NCBI GenBank assembly: GCA_046049665.1
Contig: JBJOQW010000060.1
Span: 22,441-86,440, forward strand
DNA: 64,000 nt
Direction: 5' to 3'
Origin: JAAFHS01 sp046049665
Lineage (GTDB): Bacteria; Pseudomonadota; Alphaproteobacteria; Rhodobacterales; Rhodobacteraceae
Under the pieces are notes generated by a model. That model was not told where the DNA came from and ran no database searches. It worked only from the letters and a program-made list of their open reading frames with translations. This document shows positions 56,852-64,000 of this stretch, piece after piece; the stretch's first letter is position 1; each line of letters starts with the position of its first letter. Both the position numbers and the translations under genes were made by a program.

Positions 56852-59011
56852 TCAGGCCGCGATTGCTGCTGCGAAAGCCCGCCGGTACAGCGCGGAAAGT
56901 TCGGCCAGAGGCGCAGTATCAGTGCCAAACGTCACCGCATCACCCCCAAAGTTGCCAATACGCGCAACCGGAACGCCGACCGCACGGGCGGCATGTTCCA
57001 GAGCAGTGGCCTGATCACCTGTGCAGGCAACAACGTACCGCGCCTGATCTTCGCCGAACAGATCAGGGATGCCGGACAGGGTCAGCGTAACCCCCGTATC
57101 TGCCGCATCCGCCATTTCAAACGCCGCAAGCGCAAGGCCACCATCCGACAAATCCGTAATCGCACGAATATGTGTGCGGTTGGCAAGGATCAGGTCACCC
57201 GCAGCCTTTTCGGCGGCAAGGTCAACCGGCGGTGCATTGCCCGCTTCAATCCCGAAGGCTTCGGCCAGCAGGGCCGACTGGCCAAGGTGGCCGTGGCTTG
57301 CACCGATCAGCAATGCCACATCACCGGCTTGGGCAAGCCCGCCGATCAACGCATCAATCTGGGCAATGCCCACGGCGCCGATGGTTGGCGTGGGCAGAAT
57401 GCCCGATCCATCGGTTTCGTTGTAAAGCGAGACGTTGCCCGACACGATGGGCATATCCAGCGCCTTGACCGCCTCACCAATGCCTTGCAGCGCACCCACG
57501 AGTTGCCCCATGATTTCAGGTTTTTCCGGGTTGCCGAAGTTGAGGTTATCGGTGGTGGCAAGCGGGCGCGCGCCCACACAGATCAGGTTGCGATAGGCCT
57601 CGGCCACCGCCTGTTTGCCGCCCTCAACCGGGTTCGCCTTCACATATCGCGGTGTCACATCGCTGGTAAACGCCAGCGCCTTGGTCGTGCCATGCACCCG
57701 CACCACGCCCGCACCCATGCCTGGGCGGCGGATGGTGTCGGCACCCACTTGGCTGTCATACTGCTCCCACACCCAGGCCTTATGCGCATAGGACGGGCTG
57801 GAAATCAGCGCGCGCAGGCCTGCGATCGGCGTGATGGCCGGGATGGGGCCAAGGGCTGCCGGGGCAGGGGTGGGAACCCATGGCCGGTCATATTCTGGTG
57901 CGCTGCTGGACAGTTTGGACAAAGGGAGGTCGGCCTTGACGTCATTGCCCTGCAAGATCAGGAAGCGGTCTTCGGGGATAGTTTCCCCCACAATGGCGAA
58001 ATCGAGATCCCATTTCACAAAAATTGCGCGGGCCACAGCCTCCATTTCCGGCTTCAGCACCATCAGCATGCGTTCCTGAGATTCGCTCAGCATCATCTCA
58101 TAGGCTGTCATGTTGGCTTCGCGCTGCGGCACCGCGTCCAGTTGCAGCTTGATGCCCAAACCACCCTTGTCGCCCATTTCAACCGCCGAACAGGTCAGGC
58201 CCGCCGCCCCCATGTCCTGAATGGAAATGACAGCGCCCGAGGCCATCAGCTCCAGACAGGCCTCAAGCAGGCGCTTTTCGGTGAAGGGGTCACCCACCTG
58301 CACCGTCGGGCGCTTTTCCTCGATCGTGTCGTCAAACTCGGCGCTGGCCATGGTGGCACCGCCTACGCCATCACGTCCCGTCTTGGCACCCAGATAGACC
58401 ACGGGCATGCCGACGCCGCTGGCGACCGAATAGAAAATCTTGTCGGTGTCGGCGATGCCTGCAGCAAAAGCGTTGACCAGACAATTGCCGTTATAGCTGC
58501 GGTGAAAGCGCACTTCGCCGCCCACGGTGGGCACGCCGAACGCGTTGCCATAGCCGCCGATGCCTTCGACCACGCCCTTGACCAGATGCGCCGTCTTCGG
58601 GTGGCTTGGCACACCGAATGACAGCGCATTCATCGCGGCAATGGGCCGCGCGCCCATGGTGAACACGTCGCGCAGAATGCCACCCACACCCGTGGCCGCC
58701 CCCTGATGCGGTTCGATGTAGCTGGGGTGGTTATGGCTTTCCATCTTGAAGATGACGGCCTGCCCGTCACCAATATCCACCACGCCTGCATTCTCACCGG
58801 GGCCGCAGATCACTTGCGGGCCAGTGGTTGGCAGCTTCTTGAGATGGATCTTTGAGGATTTGTAAGAGCAATGCTCATTCCACATCGCCGAAAAGATGCC
58901 GAGTTCGGTGAACGTCGGCTCGCGCCCAATGATGCCCAGCAGGCGCTGATATTCATCAGGCTTCAGGCCATGGGCGGCGATCAGGTCCGGGGTGATGGCG
59001 GGATCAGACAT
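56852..59011 (-). CDS. purL: Phosphoribosylformylglycinamidine synthase subunit II
   Basis: Purine synthesis step from FGAR to FGAM with ATP, together with PurQ and PurS. 719 residues, the short-chain type. IFKMESHNHPSYIEPHQGAA and SIQDMGAAGLTCSAVEMGDK mark the active site. ATG 59011 (MSDPAITPDLIAAHG); an ATG at 59026 is the alternative. purQ and purS are not within the window. Confidence 0.96.
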   Translation of the reverse strand: MSDPAITPDLIAAHGLKPDEYQRLLGIIGREPTFTELGIFSAMWNEHCSYKSSKIHLKKLPTTGPQVICGPGENAGVVDIGDGQAVIFKMESHNHPSYIEPHQGAATGVGGILRDVFTMGARPIAAMNALSFGVPSHPKTAHLVKGVVEGIGGYGNAFGVPTVGGEVRFHRSYNGNCLVNAFAAGIADTDKIFYSVASGVGMPVVYLGAKTGRDGVGGATMASAEFDDTIEEKRPTVQVGDPFTEKRLLEACLELMASGAVISIQDMGAAGLTCSAVEMGDKGGLGIKLQLDAVPQREANMTAYEMMLSESQERMLMVLKPEMEAVARAIFVKWDLDFAIVGETIPEDRFLILQGNDVKADLPLSKLSSSAPEYDRPWVPTPAPAALGPIPAITPIAGLRALISSPSYAHKAWVWEQYDSQVGADTIRRPGMGAGVVRVHGTTKALAFTSDVTPRYVKANPVEGGKQAVAEAYRNLICVGARPLATTDNLNFGNPEKPEIMGQLVGALQGIGEAVKALDMPIVSGNVSLYNETDGSGILPTPTIGAVGIAQIDALIGGLAQAGDVALLIGASHGHLGQSALLAEAFGIEAGNAPPVDLAAEKAAGDLILANRTHIRAITDLSDGGLALAAFEMADAADTGVTLTLSGIPDLFGEDQARYVVACTGDQATALEHAARAVGVPVARIGNFGGDAVTFGTDTAPLAELSALYRRAFAAAIAA

Positions 59012-59295
59012 GCGGGCCTCAAACATCGGGGATTTGCGGGCGTGATAGGGGAAATATTGGTCAAGGGAAAGGGGCGCGGGGGAAAGGGCGGAACGCCAGC
59101 GAAAAATTCTTTTGGCAGCGGAAAAGATTTTTCAACGTCACAAAATTGAACAATTGCATGTGGTTAGGTGCAAAACTGCCACGCGGCTGACCCGACGTCA
59201 CACATTTCTTCAAACTTTTCTCGCAGGGCATGTCGAAAACGGCAAACGTGCAGCGTCCTTGGGTTATCGAAACACTGAAACAAAAAGGAAAGACC
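59012..59295. other. Gap upstream of the MAPEG operon, purL promoter region
   Basis: 284 bases between divergent purL and the MAPEG gene. It contains the ECF42-type promoter at 59231-59257 and A+T-rich sequence near 59100-59215 for the purL promoter. No gene seen. Confidence 0.5.
59231..59257 (+). promoter_or_regulatory. ECF42-type promoter of the MAPEG-DGPF-sigma operon
   Basis: TGTCGA at 59231-59236 and CGTC at 59254-59257 with a 17-base spacer. ECF42 sigma factors are known to use a -35 TGTCGA and a -10 CG(A/T)C. It is 39 bases from the -10 to the MAPEG start codon. Confidence 0.7.
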
Positions 59296-59691
59296 ATGTT
59301 GTTTGAAGTCACGCCAATGTATGCCCTGCCACTTGCCGCCATCTTTCTGATCTTGTGGTTCCGCGTCAGCGCGATCCGCGGCAAGGAAAAGATTTCCTAC
59401 GGCGACGGCGGCAATACCGAACTTTTGCGCCGGGTCCGCCAGCACGGCAACTTTGTCGAATGGACGACCTTCGTTCTGATCCTGATGATCCTGGCTGAAG
59501 GTATGGGCGCACCTGACCTGTATATCCACATCTCGGGTGCGCTGCTGCTGATCGGGCGGATCGTGCATCCCTTCGGTCTGGGCGCCATCAACAATGCCGC
59601 CATGCCTGCCCGTTACATCGGCAACTCTACCAACCTGCTGGCGACACTGAATGCCATGGTCTGCCTTGGCGTGAACATCCTCGGCCTGTGA
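59296..59691 (+). CDS. MAPEG-family membrane protein
   Basis: 131 residues from ATG 59296 (MLFEVTPMYALPLAAIFLIL), four membrane segments. RGKEKISYGDGGNTELLRRV, RQHGNFVEWTTFVLILMILA and LIGRIVHPFGLG are the MAPEG marks (membrane proteins in eicosanoid and glutathione metabolism). In bacteria they are often glutathione-dependent peroxidase or transferase-like. First gene of the operon, preceded by the ECF42-type promoter. Confidence 0.85.
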   Translation: MLFEVTPMYALPLAAIFLILWFRVSAIRGKEKISYGDGGNTELLRRVRQHGNFVEWTTFVLILMILAEGMGAPDLYIHISGALLLIGRIVHPFGLGAINNAAMPARYIGNSTNLLATLNAMVCLGVNILGL

Positions 59692-59746
59692 ACAACCCCT
59701 GACGGCAACACTGACAACTTTAACCCAAGGACAAAGGACTACGACG

Positions 59747-60109
59747 ATGCAATACATGATCCTCATCTATGGCGACCCAACGCGTGAACCCGCTTATGGC
59801 ACCAAGGAATTCGATGCGATGATGGGCGGCTACTTCATGCTGAACGAAAAGATGAAAGCTGATGGCGTGCTGAAAGCGGGCGAAGGTCTGCAGGGCATTG
59901 AAACGGCCACTTCGGTGCGGCAGCGCGATGGCAAGGTTGAAACGATGGACGGGCCGTTTGCGGAAACCAAGGAACATCTGGGCGGCTACTATGTGATCGA
60001 TGTGCCTGATCTGGACACGGCATTGAAATACGCAGCACAGGTTCCGGCAGTGGCCTATGGCACGGTCGAAGTGCGCCCGCTGATGGACTATAACCCGACT
60101 GCGAACTGA
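59747..60109 (+). CDS. DGPF-domain (YciI-like) protein
   Basis: 120 residues, starting MQYMILIYGDPTREPAYGTK. The DGPF motif is METMDGPF-like: VETMDGPFAETKEHLGGYYV, then VPDLDTALKYAAQVP. Such dimeric alpha/beta proteins (PF03795) are regularly encoded beside ECF42 sigma factors; their own activity is not known. It lies 55 bases after the MAPEG gene and 3 before the sigma gene. Confidence 0.9.
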   Translation: MQYMILIYGDPTREPAYGTKEFDAMMGGYFMLNEKMKADGVLKAGEGLQGIETATSVRQRDGKVETMDGPFAETKEHLGGYYVIDVPDLDTALKYAAQVPAVAYGTVEVRPLMDYNPTAN

Positions 60110-60112
60110 AAA

Positions 60113-61336
60113 ATGTCAGCCGCCCCTCAAGCCATTGCCGCAACCAAAGCCATAGAGGCGGTGATGCGCAATGACAGGGGGCGGCTGATGGCTGCGCTGA
60201 TCAAGCAACTGCGTGACTGGCAACTGGCGGAAGAGGTGCTGCAAGAAGCCACCATTTCCGCCCTTTCGCATTGGGGGCGGGTGGGCCTGCCATCATCACC
60301 GCAAGGTTGGCTTTTGAAAGTGGCCTTAAGAAAAGCAATCGACCACATGCGCAGCGGAGCGCGCGAGGCGAAGAAAGCCGCAGCGATTGCGGTGCTGGCG
60401 AAAGAGGAGGCTGAAGACGTGGAAACCGCATTGATCCCGGATGAACGGCTTTCGCTGATCTTCACCTGCTGCCACCCGGCGCTGGAGCAGAAAAGTCAGG
60501 TGGCGCTGACGCTGCGCACGGTTTGCGGGCTGACCACAACCGATATCGCGCGGGCCTTTCTGGACGCAGAGCCGACCATGGGCCAACGCCTGAGCCGCGC
60601 CAAGGCCAAGATCGCGGCAGCGGGTATTCCCTTTGCGGTGCCGGGACCAGAGGCATGGAATGAACGCTTGGCCGCCGTGCTGACGGTGGTGTATCTGATC
60701 TACAATGCAGGCTACACGGCAGGGCCTGCGGCAGGGTATGATCTGTGCGAAGAGGCGGTATATCTGGTAAAGATCATTGATCGTTTGCGCCCGAATGAGC
60801 CGGAAGTGCAGGGTTGCCTTGCCCTGATGCTGTTTTCACATGCACGCCGCGCGGCGCGGGTGGGGGCGGATGGCCAGACGGTGCCGCCGCAGGAACAGGA
60901 CCGCAGCCTGTGGGATGCGGCCATGCTGGCCGAGGCAGATACACTGGTGCGGGGCGCATTGGGCCAGCACAGGCCGGGCCCATTTCAGCTGAAAGCCGCG
61001 ATTGCGGCCTGCCATGTCTTGCCCGAACGGCCTGACTGGCCGCAGATCGTGGCACTGTATGGCGTGCTGATGGCGCATGAGCCGACCGACATCATTCGCC
61101 TTAATCAGGCCGTGGCCATGGCCGAAGCGGGCGATGTAACAACGGCGCGTAAGGTATTGGCCGCGCTGCGAGATAGTCTGGCAGAGTATCAGCCGTTTCA
61201 TGCGGCAGATGCGGCGATTTCCGCCATGGCAGGAGACAGGTCCATGGCCTTGCAGGCCTATGACCGGGCCATTTCAATGGCTGCAAACCCTGCCGATGCG
61301 CTGCTGTTGCAGCAGCGGCGTCAGCGCCTGCATTAA
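60113..61336 (+). CDS. ECF42-like RNA polymerase sigma factor with C-terminal extension
   Basis: 407 residues, far above the usual 170-200 of ECF factors. Sigma region 2 about residues 10-80 (LQEATISALSHWGRVGLPSS); region 4 about 110-165 (VALTLRTVCGLTTTDIARAF, PTMGQRLSRAKAKI). The rest (about 180-407) is a DUF6596/TPR-like extension (YLIYNAGYTAGPAAGYDLCE, LMLFSHARRAARV) that controls activity in ECF42 members. No anti-sigma gene is near, which fits: these factors are governed by the extension and by the DGPF partner. Probably self-activating from the promoter at 59231. Confidence 0.88.
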   Translation: MSAAPQAIAATKAIEAVMRNDRGRLMAALIKQLRDWQLAEEVLQEATISALSHWGRVGLPSSPQGWLLKVALRKAIDHMRSGAREAKKAAAIAVLAKEEAEDVETALIPDERLSLIFTCCHPALEQKSQVALTLRTVCGLTTTDIARAFLDAEPTMGQRLSRAKAKIAAAGIPFAVPGPEAWNERLAAVLTVVYLIYNAGYTAGPAAGYDLCEEAVYLVKIIDRLRPNEPEVQGCLALMLFSHARRAARVGADGQTVPPQEQDRSLWDAAMLAEADTLVRGALGQHRPGPFQLKAAIAACHVLPERPDWPQIVALYGVLMAHEPTDIIRLNQAVAMAEAGDVTTARKVLAALRDSLAEYQPFHAADAAISAMAGDRSMALQAYDRAISMAANPADALLLQQRRQRLH

Positions 61337-61362
61337 AAAAAAGGCCGAGCAAACGCTCGGCC
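61333..61362 (-). terminator. Terminator pointing to the LysR side
   Basis: GGCCGAGC and GCTCGGCC pair around a four-base loop. The run of eight A on the plus side is a T tract on the minus strand, so it stops minus-strand transcripts, and it overlaps the end of the sigma gene. It ends the LysR transcript or a small RNA in the gap. Confidence 0.7.
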
Positions 61363-61571
61363 AAAGTCCAACAGGGAGGTATGAGGCAGGGCGAGCATGC
61401 TCAGCGCCGCCTCACCGTTGAAACTATGCTCGCAGCTGCAGCATTACAATGGAAACAAGCCTGTGAATTGGGCAGACCCGCTATGCGCCTGACGCATGGC
61501 TGCCATGACCTTGGGATTCAAGGAAGTTTTGCCGTTTTTACATGCAGATGGCAGAACAAACAGGCGAAGCG
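61363..61571. other. Gap between the sigma terminator and LysR, possible small RNA
   Basis: 209 bases past the LysR stop on the minus strand. The minus strand carries ACCTCCC (an anti-Shine-Dalgarno motif) about 20 bases before the terminator stem at 61343-61362, and the sequence between the LysR stop and that terminator has no supported gene. A small minus-strand RNA or long 3' end is possible. Short plus-strand frames here have no good ribosome site. Confidence 0.35.
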
Positions 61572-62468
61572 CTAATCCTGTTTGCGTTTGCGGAAGGCAA
61601 AAATCTCTTCCGTAACGAAATCACGGAAGGCCGCCACGCGTTTGGAATGGCGCAATTCTTCGGGATAGGCGAGGAAGACAGGCACCTCACCGCTTTCGGT
61701 ATCGGGCAGAACGCGCACAAGATCGGGGAAGTCTTCGGTGATGTAATCCGGCAAAACGCCGATGCCGAGGTGGTTCAAGACCCCTTGCAGAACGCCAAAA
61801 TAGTTGTTCACCGTCAATGTCGACGGGATATCATAGCTCATTAATTCGGCTGACAGCAGCGCGCCCGCCGCCACTTGGGCTGTGCCCGGGTGTTGGCAAA
61901 TCAGCCGGTGGGCCGAAAATTCCGCCATGGTTGCGGGGGTGCCATTTGCAGCTAAGTAGGCTGGCGTTGCATAAAGCCGCATCTTGATGTTCATCAGACG
62001 CTTGCGAATAAGATCGGCCTGGCTTGGTTCCTTCATGCGGATGGCCACATCGGCCTCGCGCATGGGCAGATCAAGCACACGTTCTTCCAGCATCAGGTCA
62101 ATCTTCAGGCTGGGGTATTTCTTGTACAGGGTCGGCAAGCGCGGTGCGAGCCACAGGGTGCCAAAGCCGGTGGTGGTGGTCACACGCAACTCACCGAACA
62201 CCTCATCTTCGCTGTCACGGATGCGGGCGGCAGCGGCATCAAGGCGCTTGACCATCTGGTTGGTCGCCTCGAACAGCAATTCGCCCTGTTCCGTCAGAAT
62301 CAGCCCGCGCGCATGGCGGTGAAACAGCGTGACATTCAATGATTCTTCCAGCGCGCGGATCTGGCGGCTGACAGCAGATTGCGACAGATGCAGCACATCA
62401 CCGGCATGGGTCAGGCTGCCTTTTTCGGCAACAGCGTGAAAAATGCGCAGCTTATCCCAATCCATCAT
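61572..62468 (-). CDS. LysR-family transcriptional regulator
   Basis: 298 residues; two ATG codons at 62468 and 62465. N-terminal helix-turn-helix (LRIFHAVAEKGSLTHAGDVL, LSQSAVSRQIRALEESL) and a C-terminal substrate-binding domain (MLEERVLDLPMREADVAIRM). Conserved in Rhodobacterales with little variation, role not recalled with certainty. Divergent from the acyltransferase, with a palindrome in the 147-base gap. Confidence 0.88.
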   Translation of the reverse strand: MMDWDKLRIFHAVAEKGSLTHAGDVLHLSQSAVSRQIRALEESLNVTLFHRHARGLILTEQGELLFEATNQMVKRLDAAAARIRDSEDEVFGELRVTTTTGFGTLWLAPRLPTLYKKYPSLKIDLMLEERVLDLPMREADVAIRMKEPSQADLIRKRLMNIKMRLYATPAYLAANGTPATMAEFSAHRLICQHPGTAQVAAGALLSAELMSYDIPSTLTVNNYFGVLQGVLNHLGIGVLPDYITEDFPDLVRVLPDTESGEVPVFLAYPEELRHSKRVAAFRDFVTEEIFAFRKRKQD

Positions 62469-62518
62469 CCGCCCCGATCAAACCGTGTGAACGCTAACAT
62501 ACCTTTGCAGGGTAGGTA

Positions 62519-62531
62519 TGCAGAATCTGCA
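62519..62531. promoter_or_regulatory. Candidate LysR site in the LysR/acyltransferase gap
   Basis: TGCAGAATCTGCA, a palindrome of 5-base arms with T-N11-A form, the usual pattern bound by LysR-type proteins. It lies 50 bases from the LysR start and 85 from the acyltransferase. Confidence 0.45.
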
Positions 62532-62615
62532 CGATGTAAACCCGTGATGCTGGTGATTGTCGCCAAGTTGTGATCTTGGGCCGATATGATGCCGTTGCAT
62601 CATAAGAGGTAAGGC

Positions 62616-63476
62616 ATGCGGCACGACGTGACACGGACGATAAGTTATGCATCTGCGGCGCGTAGCCGGTTGGGGCGTCTGGTGATCAGGGGGCTGGAGA
62701 ATGCTACAGGGCGTCTGGGCCTGATCCGGCGGGCCAAAGGCTATGAGGATGATCTGGCCAAAGGACGGGCCTTCTGGGAAGTGATCCCGGAACGCTATGG
62801 CCTGACGCTGGATGTGACCGAGGGCGATCTTGCACGCATTCCAAAGACCGGTCCGCTGATCCTGATTGCCAATCACCCCTACGGCATTCTGGACGGGCTG
62901 ATGATGGCTTTGATTCTGCACCGCATCCGGGGTGATTTTCGCATTCTGGCCAATGCGGTGTTCATGAAGGCGCCAGCGCTGGATGACGTGATCCTGCCGA
63001 TTTCCTTTGACGAAACGCCGGATGCGCTGCGCCTGAACATTGCGACGCGGGCCAAGGCGCTGGATTATCTCGGGCAGGGCGGGGCGATCGGGGTGTTTCC
63101 GGGGGGCACGGTGTCAACCGCGGCCAAGCCGTTCTCTGAACCGCTTGATCCGGTCTGGCGCGGCTTTACGGCCAAGATGATTGCCAAGGCGGGGGCTACG
63201 GTGGTGCCGGTCTACTTCGAAGGGCACAACTCACGCCTGTTCCAGATTGCCTCGCATCTGCATTACACGCTGCGCCTTGGCCTGCTGATGAAGGAATTCC
63301 GCGCCCGCACTGACACGCCCGTGCGCGTGCGCATCGGCGCGCCAATCGCGCCGCAAGATCTGCCGCGCGCGTCCGGCGAAATGATGGATCAGCTGCGCCG
63401 TGCCACCTATGCCCTTTCGCCGACGCCGCTAAGCCCCTATGCTCTGGGTTATGAATTCGAGGCGCGCTACCGTTAG
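62616..63476 (+). CDS. PlsC-like lysophospholipid acyltransferase
   Basis: 286 residues starting MRHDVTRTISYASAARSRLG. The catalytic motif is LIANHPYGILDGLMM, with His and Asp five residues apart rather than the usual four, a variant seen in a subset of the family. The second motif is GVFPGGTVSTAAKPF. Membrane-associated, acylates lysophosphatidic acid or a related lipid. ATG 62616 follows AAGAGGTAAGG. murI follows after 27 bases. Confidence 0.82.
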   Translation: MRHDVTRTISYASAARSRLGRLVIRGLENATGRLGLIRRAKGYEDDLAKGRAFWEVIPERYGLTLDVTEGDLARIPKTGPLILIANHPYGILDGLMMALILHRIRGDFRILANAVFMKAPALDDVILPISFDETPDALRLNIATRAKALDYLGQGGAIGVFPGGTVSTAAKPFSEPLDPVWRGFTAKMIAKAGATVVPVYFEGHNSRLFQIASHLHYTLRLGLLMKEFRARTDTPVRVRIGAPIAPQDLPRASGEMMDQLRRATYALSPTPLSPYALGYEFEARYR

Positions 63477-63503
63477 TGCGCGCTGGCGCAATCGGGGGTG
63501 GGC

Positions 63504-64000
63504 ATGGCGGTTGGGGTGTTTGACAGCGGGTTGGGCGGGCTGACGGTGCTGGATGCCCTGCAGAAGCGCCTGCCCGACGTGCCGTTCATCTACTTTGGCG
63601 ACAATGCCCATGCGCCCTACGGTGTGCGCACGCCGGATGATATCTTCAACCTGACAACAGCGGCGGTAGAGCGTCTTTGGGCGGAAGGCTGCGATCTGGT
63701 GATCCTTGCCTGCAACACGGCGTCGGCCGCTGCGTTGAAGCGCATGCAGGAAACATGGGTGCCCGCAGACAAACGGGTGCTGGGGGTGTTCGTGCCGATG
63801 ATCGAGGCGGTGACGGAACGCCAGTGGGGCGACAACAGCCCCCCGCGTGAGGTGGCAGTCAAGCATGTGGCGCTGTTTGCGACACCGGCCACGGTGGCCA
63901 GCCGGGCGTTCCAGCGGGAACTCGCGTTCCGGGCGATTGGGGTGGATGTTGAGGCGCAGCCTTGTGGCGGGGTGGTGGATGCGATCGAGGCCGGGGATGA
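63504..64000 (+). CDS. murI: Glutamate racemase, partial (cut by the window end)
   Basis: Supplies D-glutamate for peptidoglycan. The first 165 codons are inside the window. GVFDSGLGGLTVLDALQKRL has the proton-acceptor Asp and Ser, and LVILACNTASAAALKRMQET the first catalytic Cys; the second Cys lies in EAQPCGGVVDAIEAGD near the edge, about where the family LxCTHxP cysteine comes later. Start ATG 63504 follows GGGGGTGGGC. Frame open to the last base. Confidence 0.93.
   Translation, partial: MAVGVFDSGLGGLTVLDALQKRLPDVPFIYFGDNAHAPYGVRTPDDIFNLTTAAVERLWAEGCDLVILACNTASAAALKRMQETWVPADKRVLGVFVPMIEAVTERQWGDNSPPREVAVKHVALFATPATVASRAFQRELAFRAIGVDVEAQPCGGVVDAIEAGD

Noticed and set aside
56993..58621. 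Long plus-strand frame of about 540 codons opposite purL
   Set aside because: High G+C gives long antisense frames; purL is certain here and the frame has no known motif.
61381..61575. Short plus-strand frame in the gap before LysR
   Set aside because: GGGAGG is only one base from the ATG, too close to serve, and the 64-residue product has no recognisable pattern.
1..64000. CRISPR array, insertion sequence or prophage
   Set aside because: No spaced direct repeats, no transposase and no phage-type gene were seen on either strand.

Overview
The window is chromosomal DNA, high in G+C, from an alphaproteobacterium. Gene content and order point to Rhodobacterales (Rhodobacteraceae in the broad sense): a long arginine- and glycine-tailed S6, a 194-residue L9, class II DAHP synthase, the glnB-glnA pair, the phoR-pstSCAB-phoU-phoB order, the usg gene, ccmF-ccmH, and small conserved proteins typical of that order. 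I cannot name a genus. Nearly everything is housekeeping or core metabolism. I see no insertion sequence, prophage, CRISPR array or plasmid function, and one tRNA gene, tRNA-Leu(UAG).

Layout. 1-925: no gene I can name, possibly a decayed one. 991-2786 (minus): glnB-glnA, nitrogen signalling and glutamine synthetase. 2946-4819: bifunctional NAD(P)HX repair enzyme and a small conserved protein. 4914-6143: two short Hint-fold proteins on either side of tRNA-Leu. 6377-8417: trigger factor and an orphan gene. 8481-9850 (minus): rpsF-rpsR-rplI with a leader hairpin. 10099-11955: a secreted YceI protein facing a cytochrome b561-YceI fusion. 12103-15124: fabD, fabG, an alpha/beta-fold protein, acpP. 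15189-19461: acetyltransferase, GbdR/GlxA-type regulator, small membrane protein plus DedA protein, DAHP synthase. 19511-22413: PAS protein, then yicC-gmk-gamma-carbonic anhydrase.

22471-28876 is an inositol catabolism cluster: RpiR-type regulator, iolC fused to an aldolase-like domain, iolD, iolE, iolB. Matching operator palindromes lie in front of the regulator and in front of iolC. iolG and iolA are missing. 29447-36793 is the phosphate regulon, with a triple-repeat PHO box before pstS. 36785-42358 (minus) is a tight run gyrA, two small genes, trmFO, gluQ. 42551-46428 holds usg, a KamA-like radical SAM protein, ornithine cyclodeaminase, arginase and a divergent Lrp-type regulator, which suggests arginine/ornithine use. 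46500-48901 is cytochrome c maturation. 48969-54860 holds a crotonase, gapdh, a DUF808 membrane protein, a DoxX-like protein and transketolase. 55061-59011 holds a coiled-coil protein with ZapA, then bolA, a tiny overlapping ORF and the CGFS glutaredoxin, then purL.

59296-61336 is the most distinctive unit: a MAPEG membrane protein, a DGPF/YciI protein and a large ECF42-like sigma factor with a C-terminal extension. It is preceded by TGTCGA-N17-CGTC, the promoter form known for ECF42 factors, so the operon probably controls itself. The window ends with a LysR regulator, a PlsC-like acyltransferase and the first half of murI, cut by the window edge.

Most assignments rest on motif and family recognition by eye. 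Start codons were chosen from Shine-Dalgarno spacing, coupling overlaps and usual family length.
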